A stretch of DNA of 64,000 bases from Actinoplanes siamensis (GTDB lineage: Bacteria; Actinomycetota; Actinomycetes; Mycobacteriales; Micromonosporaceae), in assembly GCF_016862395.1 (NCBI RefSeq), contig NZ_BOMW01000002.1, forward strand, positions 62,001-126,000, in the 5' to 3' direction. Shown here piece after piece: positions 24,496 to 34,220 of this stretch (position 1 is its first letter; each line of letters opens with the position of its first letter). The position numbers and the translations under genes were made by a program. Below the pieces are notes generated by a model. That model saw only the letters and a program-made list of their open reading frames with translations, was not told where the DNA came from and did no database searches.

Positions 24496-25629
24496 ATGCA
24501 CACCGCACGTCTGCTCACGCTCGGCGCCGCAGCCGCGCTGTTCCTCACCGCCTGCGGCGACCAGGCCTCCGACGACCAGGCCGGTGACGCCGCCAGCGGC
24601 AAGATCGCCGTCGCCGCCTCCGACACCGAGTGCAAGGTGGAGCGCAACGCCTCGCCCGCGGGCACGGTCACGTTCAGCATCGCCAACAAGGGCTCCAAGA
24701 TCAACGAGTTCTACGTCTACGCGGCCGGCGACCGGATCATGGGCGAGGTGGAGAACATCGCGCCCGGACTGTCCCGCGAGCTGATCGTCGAGCTGCCGGC
24801 CGGCGCCTACGAGACCGCCTGCAAGCCCGGCATGATCGGCAAGGGCATCCGTAACGCGTTCCAGGTCTCCGGCTCGGCCACGCCACTGACCGAGGACGCG
24901 AAGCTGGCCCGGGCCGCCACCGACTACCAGCGCTACGTCAAGTCGCAGACGTCCGCGCTGATCGAGCAGACCACCGCGTTCGTCACCGCGGTCAAGGGCG
25001 GCGACGCGGAGAAGGCCAAGTCGCTGTACCCGGTCGCCCGCACCTACTGGGAGCGGATCGAGCCGGTCGCGGAGAGCTTCGGCGACCTCGACCCGGCCAT
25101 CGACGCCCGCGACGGCGACCTGGAGCCCGGCCAGGAGTGGACCGGCTTCCACAAGATCGAGAAGGACCTCTGGGAGACCAAGGACATCAGCAAGTCCGGC
25201 CCCATCGCGGACAAGCTGCTCAAGGACGTCCAGACCATCGTCGACAAGGCCAACACCGTCACGTTCTCCCCGGTGGAGCTGGCCAACGGCGCCAAGGGCC
25301 TGCTCGACGAGGTCGCCGCCGTCAAGATCACCGGCGAGGAGGACCGCTACTCGCACACCGACCTGTGGGACTTCGCCGCCAACATCGAAGGCTCGCGGGG
25401 CGCCATCCAGGCGCTCCGGCCGGCCCTGGAGGACCGCGACCCGGCGCTGGTCAAGACCCTGGACGAGAACTTCGCCAAGGTCCAGGCCGCCCTGGAGAAG
25501 CACCGCGCCGGCGACGGCTGGAAGCTGCACGACCAGCTCTCCCAGGCCGACCTCAAGGAGCTGTCCGACGACATCAACGCCCTGGCCGAGCCGATCAGCA
25601 AGGTGGCGGCGATCGTCACCCAGAAGTAG
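24496..25629 (+). CDS. efeO: Iron uptake lipoprotein EfeO
   Basis: A 377-residue periplasmic-side lipoprotein: signal with lipobox LTAC (Cys20), a cupredoxin-like domain (about 35-125, with TECKVERNASPAGTVTFSIANKG), and an M75-type domain (about 130-377) with the metal motif HKIE at 219-222 in GQEWTGFHKIEKDLW. It captures iron and hands it to EfeU. Full-length two-domain form. Confidence 0.95.
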   Translation: MHTARLLTLGAAAALFLTACGDQASDDQAGDAASGKIAVAASDTECKVERNASPAGTVTFSIANKGSKINEFYVYAAGDRIMGEVENIAPGLSRELIVELPAGAYETACKPGMIGKGIRNAFQVSGSATPLTEDAKLARAATDYQRYVKSQTSALIEQTTAFVTAVKGGDAEKAKSLYPVARTYWERIEPVAESFGDLDPAIDARDGDLEPGQEWTGFHKIEKDLWETKDISKSGPIADKLLKDVQTIVDKANTVTFSPVELANGAKGLLDEVAAVKITGEEDRYSHTDLWDFAANIEGSRGAIQALRPALEDRDPALVKTLDENFAKVQAALEKHRAGDGWKLHDQLSQADLKELSDDINALAEPISKVAAIVTQK

Positions 25630-25772
25630 GCCCGCCGCGGTCGCGGTCGCCGCGCCCGTCCCACCGGGACCGGCCGCGGCGATCCGGCCGCCGGCGCCGT
25701 CGCCGCACCCCGCACCGGTTGCGGTACGAACCGGAGATCACCACCACGGCGTACGAGAGAGGTTTCTCCAAG

Positions 25773-27038
25773 ATGCATCGGCGCAAGGTCCTCGGACTGG
25801 CCGGCGCGGGCGCGGCCGGTGTGGCGGCCGCCGGCGCGGGCGCGCTGGCCCTGACCGGCCGCGACACGTCCCCCACCCCGGCGTCGTCCGCGGACGCCGG
25901 CGGGGCGATCGCGTTCTACGGCGCCAGGCAGGCCGGCATCGTCACGCCCGCCCAGGACCGCCTGCACTTCTGCGCCTTCGACGTGATCACCGACGACAAG
26001 GCCGCCCTGCTGGACATGCTCCAGGACTGGACGGCTGCCGCCGCCCGGATGACCCAGGGCCGGGACGCCGGCACGTTCGGCGCGGTCGGCGGCTCGATGG
26101 AGGCGCCACCGGACGACACCGGCGAGGCGCTCGGCCTGCCCGCCTCCGGGCTGACCCTGACCATCGGCTTCGGTCCCACGCTGTTCCGCAACGCCCAGGG
26201 CAGGGACCGCTTCGGCATCGCCGCCAAGCGTCCCGCGGCCCTGGCCGACCTGCCGAACTTCCCCCGCGACACGCTGGACCCGGCCATCTCCGGCGGCGAC
26301 ATCGGCGTCCAGGCCTGCGCCCACGACCCGCAGGTCGCCGTGCACGCCATCCGCAACCTGGCCCGGATCGGCATGGGCAAGGTCAGCGTCCGCTGGTCCC
26401 AGCTCGGGTTCGGCCGCACCTCCTCCACGTCCCGCTCGCAGGCCACCCCGCGGAACCTGTTCGGTTTCAAGGACGGCACCCGCAACCTCAAGGCCGAGGA
26501 CACCGCGCTGCTCGACGACCATCTGTGGGTCCAGCCCGGCGACGGCCCGGACTGGATGACCGGCGGCTCCTACCTGGTCACCCGTAAGATCCGGATGCTG
26601 ATCGAGACCTGGGACCGCTCGTCCCTGGCCGAGCAGCAGACGATCATCGGCCGCGACAAGGGCGAGGGCGCCCCGCTCACCGGCGGCCTCGAACACGACG
26701 AGCCGGACTTCGCCGCGCGGGACGGCGAGGGCACCCCGGTGATCGCGATGGACTCGCACCTGCGTCTGGCCCACCCCGACCAGAACGGCGGCGGCCGCCT
26801 GCTGCGCCGCGGCTACAACTTCGTCGACGGGTCGGACGGCCTGGGGAGGCTGGACGCCGGGCTGTTCTTCATGGCCTACCAGCGCGACCCGCGCAAGCAG
26901 TTCGTCCCGGTCCAGAACCGGCTGGCCAAGCAGGACGCCCTGAACGAGTACATCCGCCACGTCTCCAGCGGCCTGTTCGCCTGCCCACCCGGCCTGCAGG
27001 CCGCCGACGACCACTGGGGCCGGTCCCTGTTCGCCTGA
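25773..27038 (+). CDS. efeB: Deferrochelatase/DyP-type peroxidase EfeB
   Basis: A 421-residue haem peroxidase. The N-terminus HRRKVLGLAGAGAAGVAAAGAG is a Tat signal (twin Arg), so the folded, haem-loaded protein is exported. The DyP signature GFKDGTRN with the distal Asp234 and the proximal-His region (VIAMDSHLRLAHP) are present. EfeB oxidises ferrous iron or takes iron from haem for EfeUO. The ATG at 25773 has GAGAGAGG upstream; 144 bases separate it from efeO. Confidence 0.95.
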   Translation: MHRRKVLGLAGAGAAGVAAAGAGALALTGRDTSPTPASSADAGGAIAFYGARQAGIVTPAQDRLHFCAFDVITDDKAALLDMLQDWTAAAARMTQGRDAGTFGAVGGSMEAPPDDTGEALGLPASGLTLTIGFGPTLFRNAQGRDRFGIAAKRPAALADLPNFPRDTLDPAISGGDIGVQACAHDPQVAVHAIRNLARIGMGKVSVRWSQLGFGRTSSTSRSQATPRNLFGFKDGTRNLKAEDTALLDDHLWVQPGDGPDWMTGGSYLVTRKIRMLIETWDRSSLAEQQTIIGRDKGEGAPLTGGLEHDEPDFAARDGEGTPVIAMDSHLRLAHPDQNGGGRLLRRGYNFVDGSDGLGRLDAGLFFMAYQRDPRKQFVPVQNRLAKQDALNEYIRHVSSGLFACPPGLQAADDHWGRSLFA

Positions 27039-27074
27039 TCCCGCTCCCCGCCGTCGCACCCACCGGTCCCCGGC

Positions 27075-27109
27075 CGGAACCGCCGCGGTCGCCCGTCCGG
27101 CGGGTTCCG
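27075..27109. terminator. Bidirectional terminator after efeB
   Basis: CGGAACCGCCG (27075-27085) pairs with CGGCGGGTTCCG (27098-27109) with one bulged G. It sits between the convergent efeB and methyltransferase genes. Confidence 0.55.
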
Positions 27110-27144
27110 CGCGGGACGGCTCGGCGAACCGCGTCGCATCCGGG

Positions 27145-27894
27145 TCACTTCCGGACGGCGCGGGTGCAGCGGGTGACGTACGGCAGGTTGATCTCGTCGT
27201 GGCCGGCCAGGTCCGGGTGCGAGTCCAGCAGCTCCGCGACGTTGCCGAGCAGTTCGGCCCGCTCCGGCCCGGAGAGGACGATCACGTAGCTGCGTGAGGC
27301 GACCATGTCCAGCAGCGCGGCCCTGGTCAGCGTGTGCACCCACCGGAACTCGGCGCGCTCGGCCTCGCTGAACGGGGCGCCCAGCGCCGGCGCCGTGTCG
27401 ACGTCCTGGCGGCTGTGGTGCTGCAGCAGCTCGTCCAGCTCGGCGACCCACGGCTCGGCGCTGTCCCGGATGTTCCACACCAGGCCCAGCGTGCCGCCGG
27501 GCCGCAGCACCCGGGCCACCTCGGGGACGGCCGTCTCCGGGTTCACCCAGTGCCAGGCCTGCGCCATCACGACCGCGTCCACCGACGCGTCCGGCAGCGG
27601 GATCGCCTCGGCCGTGCCGTCGTGCACCGCCGCCGCCGGCACCGCGTCGGACAGCTGCTCGCGCATTCCCGCGGACGGCTCCACCGCTACCACCTCGAGG
27701 CCCGCGCCCACCAGCAGCTCGGTGAATTTCCCGGTGCCGGCGCCGAGGTCCAGAACGGTCCGGGCGCTCGCCGGGACCACCCACTGCACGGCGGTGCGCG
27801 GATACGTCGGGCGCCCGCGCCGGTAGGCCTGAGCCGCCGCCCCGAACGAGGCGGCGTGCTCGCGCCGCTGGGGGTCACTGATCGAAGAGTTCAC
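27145..27894 (-). CDS. Class I SAM-dependent methyltransferase
   Basis: A 249-residue methyltransferase of the Methyltransf_11/UbiE-like group: motif I TVLDLGAGTGKFTELL, motif II VVAVEPSAGM, VHDGTAEAIPLPDASVDAVVMAQAWHW and EVARVLRPGGTLGLVWNIRD. Substrate unknown. It begins with GTG, and this GTG lies in one arm of a perfect 11-bp inverted repeat (27890-27921), so either a terminator overlaps its start or the start codon is hidden in a hairpin. Confidence 0.88.
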   Translation of the reverse strand: MNSSISDPQRREHAASFGAAAQAYRRGRPTYPRTAVQWVVPASARTVLDLGAGTGKFTELLVGAGLEVVAVEPSAGMREQLSDAVPAAAVHDGTAEAIPLPDASVDAVVMAQAWHWVNPETAVPEVARVLRPGGTLGLVWNIRDSAEPWVAELDELLQHHSRQDVDTAPALGAPFSEAERAEFRWVHTLTRAALLDMVASRSYVIVLSGPERAELLGNVAELLDSHPDLAGHDEINLPYVTRCTRAVRK

Positions 27895-27921
27895 GGGGGC
27901 AACCTATGTCGCCCCCGTGAA
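27890..27921 (-). terminator. Perfect hairpin between DUF1996 gene and methyltransferase start
   Basis: TTCACGGGGGC (27890-27900) and GCCCCCGTGAA (27911-27921), loop of ten bases. It follows the stop of the upstream gene by a few bases and includes the GTG start of the next. It could terminate transcription, control translation, or both. Confidence 0.6.
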
Positions 27922-27926
27922 CGTGA

Positions 27927-29192
27927 TCAAGGTCGGCCGTCGGTCCCGCACTTGACGATGATCCGGATGCAGTTGTTCACCCGGCGCGCCATCTCGTCGG
28001 CCGGCCACGCGTTGAAGAAGTCGCCGTGCATCGTGTAACCCGGGCCGGACGCGAGGCGCAGGCGGCTCGGGTCGCCGGTGACCGGGTACCGCATCACCTG
28101 GCGCAGCTTCGGCACCACCACGGGGTGGGTGGCCGGGCAGGCGTTGTTCACCGGGTACGCCATGTGGCTCTTGTGGTCGGTGGAGTCCAGGTTCCGTCCG
28201 TCCCAGCAGTGCGGGAAGTCCAGGTACGACTCCAGCATCGAGCCGGCCGGGCAGTTGACGAAGTCGTGCGACGGGTTCACCTCGCCGGCGTGCAGGCACG
28301 ACCAGCGCGAGATGGTGTTGTCGTTGGGCCCGGCGGCCTTGGCGTTGCCGGCCACGATCCGCAGGCCGACCGGGAACGGCTGGGTCTGCGCGATCAGCGC
28401 GTCCGACACGCCCTCACCGAGGTAGTAGAAGATCCCGGTGACCGGCTCGACCGGCACGTCGTCCCGGTACAGCGTCGGAATCCAGTAGGACGACTTGTCG
28501 ATCGACGGATTGCAGTTGCTGTTCGCGTTGATCAGGTCGTTGACGGTCGTCGACGCGTTGGTCACCTCGCTGCCGAAGAAGCTGTGCATGTGCGAGGCGC
28601 CGGGCAGGTTCGGGAAGATGATCGGGTCGTCGGGCAACCGGTGGGTGAACGGGCAGTCGGCGAGGAACTCGGCGACCCGCACCGCGCCCGGCGGGATGGT
28701 CGGCGTGGTGCTGCCGCCGCCGGTGCCGTACACCTGGAACTCGGTCAGCGACACCCCCCACTGGGTGGCCCGGGCCGTGGTGTTCAGCCGCACGTACCGC
28801 CCGGTGCCGTTGAACGTCACCGTCTGCCGCCCGCCGGTCCCGGCCGTGGTGCTGTAGCGGGTGGTCCAGGAACTGCCGTCGGCCGAGGTCGCGATCGAGA
28901 AGGACGTGGCGTACGCCGCCTCCCAGTTCAGCGTGACCGAGGAGATGGCGGCGCCGGCGCCGAGGTCGACCTGCAGCCACTGTGGGTCGCTGAACGAGCT
29001 GGACCACCGGGTGCCGGCGTTGCCGTCGACGGCGTTGGACGCGGGGAAGGCGGCCGCCTCGACGGAGGAGGCGGTGGCCGGCCTGCCCTGCGAGATCAGG
29101 GGGTCCGCCGCGCTGGCCGCGGTGGCGGCGACAAGCGTGTACGCGGCCAGTGCGGCGGCGACGGCCGCGGCGATGAGGGGACGTTTTCGCAT
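27927..29192 (-). CDS. Secreted discoidin (F5/8 type C)-DUF1996 protein
   Basis: A 421-residue secreted protein. Signal peptide at about residues 1-30 (MRKRPLIAAAVAAALAAYTLVAATAASA). An F5/8 type C/CBM32-like carbohydrate-binding domain spans about 33-165 (SNAVDGNAGTRWSS, WLQVDLG, VRLNTTARATQWGVSLTEFQVYG), then a Gly/Ser/Thr linker, then DUF1996 (about 180-421) with SHMHSFFG, HCWDG and HKSHMAYP. DUF1996 is common in fungal and actinomycete secreted proteins and may be a hydrolase or binder of unknown specificity. A LacI-type palindrome lies 43 bases upstream. Confidence 0.88.
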   Translation of the reverse strand: MRKRPLIAAAVAAALAAYTLVAATAASAADPLISQGRPATASSVEAAAFPASNAVDGNAGTRWSSSFSDPQWLQVDLGAGAAISSVTLNWEAAYATSFSIATSADGSSWTTRYSTTAGTGGRQTVTFNGTGRYVRLNTTARATQWGVSLTEFQVYGTGGGSTTPTIPPGAVRVAEFLADCPFTHRLPDDPIIFPNLPGASHMHSFFGSEVTNASTTVNDLINANSNCNPSIDKSSYWIPTLYRDDVPVEPVTGIFYYLGEGVSDALIAQTQPFPVGLRIVAGNAKAAGPNDNTISRWSCLHAGEVNPSHDFVNCPAGSMLESYLDFPHCWDGRNLDSTDHKSHMAYPVNNACPATHPVVVPKLRQVMRYPVTGDPSRLRLASGPGYTMHGDFFNAWPADEMARRVNNCIRIIVKCGTDGRP

Positions 29193-29234
29193 GGGCGACG
29201 AGCCTTTCCAACCACAGAGGACGGGGGGTGTGCG

Positions 29235-29250
29235 AAGAAAGCGCTCTCTT
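29235..29250. promoter_or_regulatory. LacI-family operator upstream of the DUF1996 gene
   Basis: A 16-bp near-perfect palindrome centred on GCGC: AAGAAAGC then GCTCTCTT (seven of eight pairs). It resembles the GAGAGCGCTCTC sites bound by CebR-like sugar repressors and fits carbohydrate control of a secreted sugar-binding protein. Confidence 0.6.
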
Positions 29251-29448
29251 GCCGCCACTGTGAACGGCGTGTTAATCCGTGTCAATGCGCCGAAACCGCT
29301 TCCGGCGACATTTATGCACGTCAAAGGTTCGCCCTGGGCGAAGTTCCGGTAAGTGGGGACTCGTGTCCGGTTGCTGTCGCGACGGTGCCGGCGAAACCCG
29401 CGCCCGCCGACCCGGCACCGGATGCGGCCCAATCGATCCGGCATCCTC

Positions 29449-29454
29449 TACCGT
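29449..29454 (+). promoter_or_regulatory. -10 element of the histidine kinase
   Basis: TACCGT, six bases before the GTG at 29461; decides the start of that gene. Confidence 0.5.
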
Positions 29455-29460
29455 GCCGGT

Positions 29461-30960
<1,500 letters not shown>

Positions 30961-30992
30961 CCAGGCAGCCCGCCCTGATCAAGGAGACCTGG

Positions 30993-31529
30993 ATGACCGT
31001 GCCCATCGCCGTCCGAGCCCTGTCCGCCGCCGCGATCGCCACCGCGGCCGTCGCGATAGGCACGGCCACCCCGGCCACCGCCGCCGCTCCCGCCGACAAG
31101 CCCGCAGTCCTGTCCGGCTTCACCCAGACCAGTGCGGCCAGCTACAACTCGTGGAACGCCGCCCGGCAGAACCAGGGCGCCTGGTCGGCGTACGCGTTCG
31201 ACTGGAGCACCGACTACTGCTCCTCCAGCCCGGACAACCCGCTCGGCTTCGACTTCACGCTGTCCTGCTACCGGCACGACTTCGGCTACCGCAACTACAA
31301 GGCGATCGGCGCGTTCGACGCCAACAAGAGCCGGCTGGACTCGGCGCTCTACGAGGACCTCAAGCGCAAGTGCGCCACCTACAACACGACCGTGCGCCCC
31401 TCCTGCACCGCCCTGGCCTGGACGTACTACCAGGCCGTCGCGACCTTCGGCTCGTTCGCGGCGGTCTCCGACGCGGACATCCAGAAGGCCGCGAAGATCA
31501 AGAACGACGCCCTGCGGGACGCCGCCTGA
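30993..31529 (+). CDS. Secreted prokaryotic phospholipase A2
   Basis: A 178-residue protein with a signal peptide (about 1-32, ending TATPATAAA) and the catalytic motif of prokaryotic PLA2, CYRHDFGYRNY, where His95-Asp96 form the catalytic dyad. Asp84-type Ca2+ loop residues lie in WSTDYCSSSPDNPLGFDF. Four cysteines fit two disulfides. It hydrolyses the sn-2 ester of phospholipids outside the cell. The ATG at 30993 has AAGGAGA. A strong terminator follows at 31545. Confidence 0.92.
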   Translation: MTVPIAVRALSAAAIATAAVAIGTATPATAAAPADKPAVLSGFTQTSAASYNSWNAARQNQGAWSAYAFDWSTDYCSSSPDNPLGFDFTLSCYRHDFGYRNYKAIGAFDANKSRLDSALYEDLKRKCATYNTTVRPSCTALAWTYYQAVATFGSFAAVSDADIQKAAKIKNDALRDAA

Positions 31530-31844
31530 TCGTTGCGCCTACGCCGGAAGGTGGCCCGCGACAGGATGTCGCCGGCCACCTTCCGTGCCGTGGCCGGCGA
31601 TCACTCCGGTCCTGGAGGTCCAGATCGCCCGCCGGAGTCGCGGAACTCCCGCGCCGCGAGCCGGCCGGGCCGAACGCCCTCGCCGACGGTCAGCGGCGTC
31701 GCCCGCAGCGCCTCCCGGCTACGCTGCACATCCGCCGCCCCGCCGTCTCCGTGTCGCCACTCCCCCACCCCACCCCTTCCGGAACACCGGTTCCGATGTT
31801 GTCTCCCGCGCGGGCGGCCCCCGGCCCAGGAGCACGGTCGTCGA
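31530..31844. other. Intergenic region, convergent
   Basis: Apart from the hairpin at 31545-31585 I see nothing gene-like here. It separates the convergent phospholipase and ECF42 genes. Confidence 0.6.
31545..31585 (+). terminator. Strong terminator hairpin after phospholipase A2
   Basis: 19-bp stem (31545-31563 with 31567-31585) with one mismatch and loop GGA, 16 bases after the stop codon. No T-run, as is common in high-GC actinomycetes. Confidence 0.7.
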
Positions 31845-32972
31845 TCATCGGGCGTTCAGGCGGGCCGCCTGCCGGGTGAGGTGATCGCGTTCGGCCCGGC
31901 TGGACGCCTGCCGGGCGGCCTCGGCGTAGAGCCGCGCCGCGACCGGCCGGTTCCCGTCACGCTCGTGCAGGTACGCCGCCACGGCCGGGTAGCGGGGCAG
32001 CGTTTCGTCCAGTTCGGCCAGGGCCGCGAGACCCGCTCGCGGGCCGTCGGCCTCACCGACGGCGACCGCCCGGTTCAGGCGGACGACCGGGCTGCCGGTG
32101 AGCTTCGCCAGCTCGTCGTACCACTCGACGATCTGCACCCAGTCGGTCTCCGCCGCGGTCGGCGCGTCGGCGTGCAGCGCCGCGATCGCCGCCTGCGCCT
32201 GGAACTCGCCGAGCCGGTCCCGGGCCAGCGCCGCCTGCAGGATCTCGACGCCTTCCGCGATCAGGCCGGTGTCCCAGCGGCCGCGGTCCTGCTCGGCGAG
32301 CGGCACCAGGCTGCCGTCCGGCCCGGACCGGGACGCCCGGCGGGCGTGGTGCAGCAGCATCAGGGCGAGCAGGCCGGCCACCTCCGGGTGATCGATCGCG
32401 GACGCGAGCTGCCGGGTGAGCCGGATCGCCTCGGCCGCCAGGTCGACGTCGCCGGAATAGCCCTCGTTGAACACCAGGTACAGCACCCGCAGCACGGTGG
32501 CGACGTCGCCGGGCCGGTCCAGGCGCACCCCCGAGACGGTCCGCTTGGCACGGCTGATCCGCTGCGCCATGGTCGCCTCGGGCACCAGGTACGCCTCGGC
32601 GATCTGCCGCGTGGTCAGCCCGCCGACGGCCCGCAGCGTGAGCGCCACCGCGGAGGACGGGCTCAGCGACGGGTGCGCGCACAGGAAGTACAGGCGCAGC
32701 GTGTCGTCGGCCTCCGCAGCCGGCCCGGGCGGCGGCTCCTGGTCGGCCAGGTTCTCACGCCGGCGGCGCGCCGCGTCCGACCGGGCCACGTCCAGGAACT
32801 TGCGCCAGGCCGCGGTGATCAGCCAGCCCTTCGGATCACGCGGCGGGTCCTCCGGCCAGGCGCGGACCGCCTCCACCAGGGCGTCCTGCACGGCGTCCTC
32901 GGCCGCCGCGAAGCCGGCTCCGCGGCGGACGAGGACACCGATCACGCTGGGCGTGAGTTCGCGGAAGTTCAT
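31845..32972 (-). CDS. ECF42-type RNA polymerase sigma factor
   Basis: A 375-residue ECF sigma factor. Region 2 is at about 1-80 (ITAAWRKFLDVARSDAARRRREN), region 4 about 95-160 (GLTTRQIAEAYLVPEATMAQRISRAKRTV), then a long C-terminal extension (DUF6596/TPR-like) with RVLYLVFNEGYSGDVDLAAEAIRLTRQL and PTAAETDWVQIVEWYDEL. This is the ECF42 group, which has no anti-sigma factor and is always linked to DGPF/YCII proteins. Its ATG overlaps the DGPF stop (ATGA). Confidence 0.95.
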   Translation of the reverse strand: MNFRELTPSVIGVLVRRGAGFAAAEDAVQDALVEAVRAWPEDPPRDPKGWLITAAWRKFLDVARSDAARRRRENLADQEPPPGPAAEADDTLRLYFLCAHPSLSPSSAVALTLRAVGGLTTRQIAEAYLVPEATMAQRISRAKRTVSGVRLDRPGDVATVLRVLYLVFNEGYSGDVDLAAEAIRLTRQLASAIDHPEVAGLLALMLLHHARRASRSGPDGSLVPLAEQDRGRWDTGLIAEGVEILQAALARDRLGEFQAQAAIAALHADAPTAAETDWVQIVEWYDELAKLTGSPVVRLNRAVAVGEADGPRAGLAALAELDETLPRYPAVAAYLHERDGNRPVAARLYAEAARQASSRAERDHLTRQAARLNAR

Positions 32973-33376
32973 TCGGTGACGGTCGGCGCTTCGGTCAGGA
33001 ACGGGCGGACCTCGAGCCACTCGTGGATCGGCCGGCCACCCGCCCCGGGGGCCGCGGACAGCTCGCCGGCCAGCTCGATCGCCCGCTGGTAGCTGTCCAC
33101 GTCGATCACCATCCAGCCGGCGATCAGATCCTTGGTCTCGGCGAACGGGCCGTCGGTGACCGGCGGGCGGCCCGGCCCGCCGTAGGCGACCCAGGTGCCC
33201 TGCGGGGCGAGCGCCTGCCCGTCGACGTACTCCCCGGTCTTCTCCAGCCGCGCCGCGAAGTCGTTCATGTACTGGACGTGCGCCGTGACCTCCTCCGGCT
33301 TCCAGTGCTCCATCGGCACGTCGTTGACCGGGGCCGGCGCGCCACGGTAGTGCTTGAGCAGCAGGTACTTCGCCAT
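32969..33376 (-). CDS. YCII-related DGPF-domain protein
   Basis: A 135-residue DGPF/YCII protein: MAKYLLLKHYRG, VAYGGPGRPPVTDGPFAETKDLIAGWMVIDVDSYQRAIELA. The name-giving TDGPFAE motif is intact. In ECF42 loci these small proteins are the co-conserved partner and may modulate the sigma factor; the biochemistry is unclear. It is the first gene of the pair; GGAG upstream of the ATG. Confidence 0.93.
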   Translation of the reverse strand: MAKYLLLKHYRGAPAPVNDVPMEHWKPEEVTAHVQYMNDFAARLEKTGEYVDGQALAPQGTWVAYGGPGRPPVTDGPFAETKDLIAGWMVIDVDSYQRAIELAGELSAAPGAGGRPIHEWLEVRPFLTEAPTVTE

Positions 33377-33500
33377 GATGGACTCCGTTCTCGGTTGGTG
33401 TACGACCCGGGGACGGAGCCGCCCGCGGGGTCTCGACATTCCCGCCGAACTTTTTTCCGGCTTGACTCCTACCCCAAGGTACGGGTTCAGCGTCACCGGC

Positions 33501-34005
33501 ATGACCACAAGCACCCGGGACCGTCTGCGCGCCCTCCCGGTCTTCGCCGGCGAACTGCCCACCTTCGACCCGTCCACCGCCCCGCCGCGCCCGGACCAGC
33601 TCTTCCTCCGCTGGCTCACCGAGGCCGTCGACGCCGGAGTGCGCGAACCGCACGCGATGACCCTGTCCACCCTCGGGCCGGACGGCATCCCGTCCGCACG
33701 GGTGCTGATCCTCAAGAATGTGGACGAGCACGGCTGGCAGTTCGCCGTGCACGCGGCGAGCCCGAAGGGCCGGGACCTGAGCCGCCACCCGGTCGCGGCG
33801 CTGACCTTCTACTGGCCGCTGCGGGGCCGCCAGGTCCGGGTCCGTGGCCACGTCCACCCGGCACCGCCCGAACTCAGCGCCGCCGACTTCCTCGCCCGGC
33901 CACCGGCCTCCCGCGCCGAGGCGTCGCTCGGTCGGCAGAGTCAGCCCCTGCTCGACCCGGCACACCTGGACGAGGAGATCCACCACGATCCGCACCACGT
34001 GGTGC
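33501..34005 (+). pseudogene. Truncated PdxH-like pyridoxamine phosphate oxidase
   Basis: Residues 1-160 match the FMN-binding core of pyridoxamine-5'-phosphate-oxidase-like proteins: PDQLFLRWLTEAVDAGVREPHAMTLSTLGPDGIPSARVLILKNVDEHGWQFAV...KGRDLSRHPVAALTFYWP...QVRVRGHV, and LGRQSQPL. After about 33980 the similarity stops, and the usual C-terminal domain (ending near WQG...RLRY) is missing. The frame continues into Arg/His/Pro-rich sequence to 34238, and the DNA from 34006 encodes a transposase tail in another frame. So an insertion and later decay removed the 3' end. Confidence 0.75.
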
Positions 34006-34185
34006 GGCACCGGCGCAGACAGCGGCCAGCTCATCCCATTGACCAGCAACGAAATCCGTCGCCCGGTCGCCGGACTCGTGCTGGCCGCCGCCCACACCAC
34101 CGCACACGTCTGGCACTGGTCCCGCCACCGACGCCAGCAACAAGCCCGAGCCTGTCACTACCGCAAACGATCCGAACCGCCGTGA
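34006..34185 (+). pseudogene. IS701-like transposase, C-terminal remnant
   Basis: About 59 codons reading GADSGQLIPLTSNEIRR...HVWHWSRHRRQQQARACHYRKR. The LIPLTxxEIRR start and WSRxRRxxQARACHYRRR end are typical of the last residues of IS701-type transposases of actinomycetes. The rest of the element is absent and no clear terminal repeat remains. It replaces the 3' part of the PdxH-like gene. Confidence 0.7.
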
Positions 34186-34220
34186 GCAACGGCATCGGGT
34201 TGCGGTACCAGCGTCGTCGG

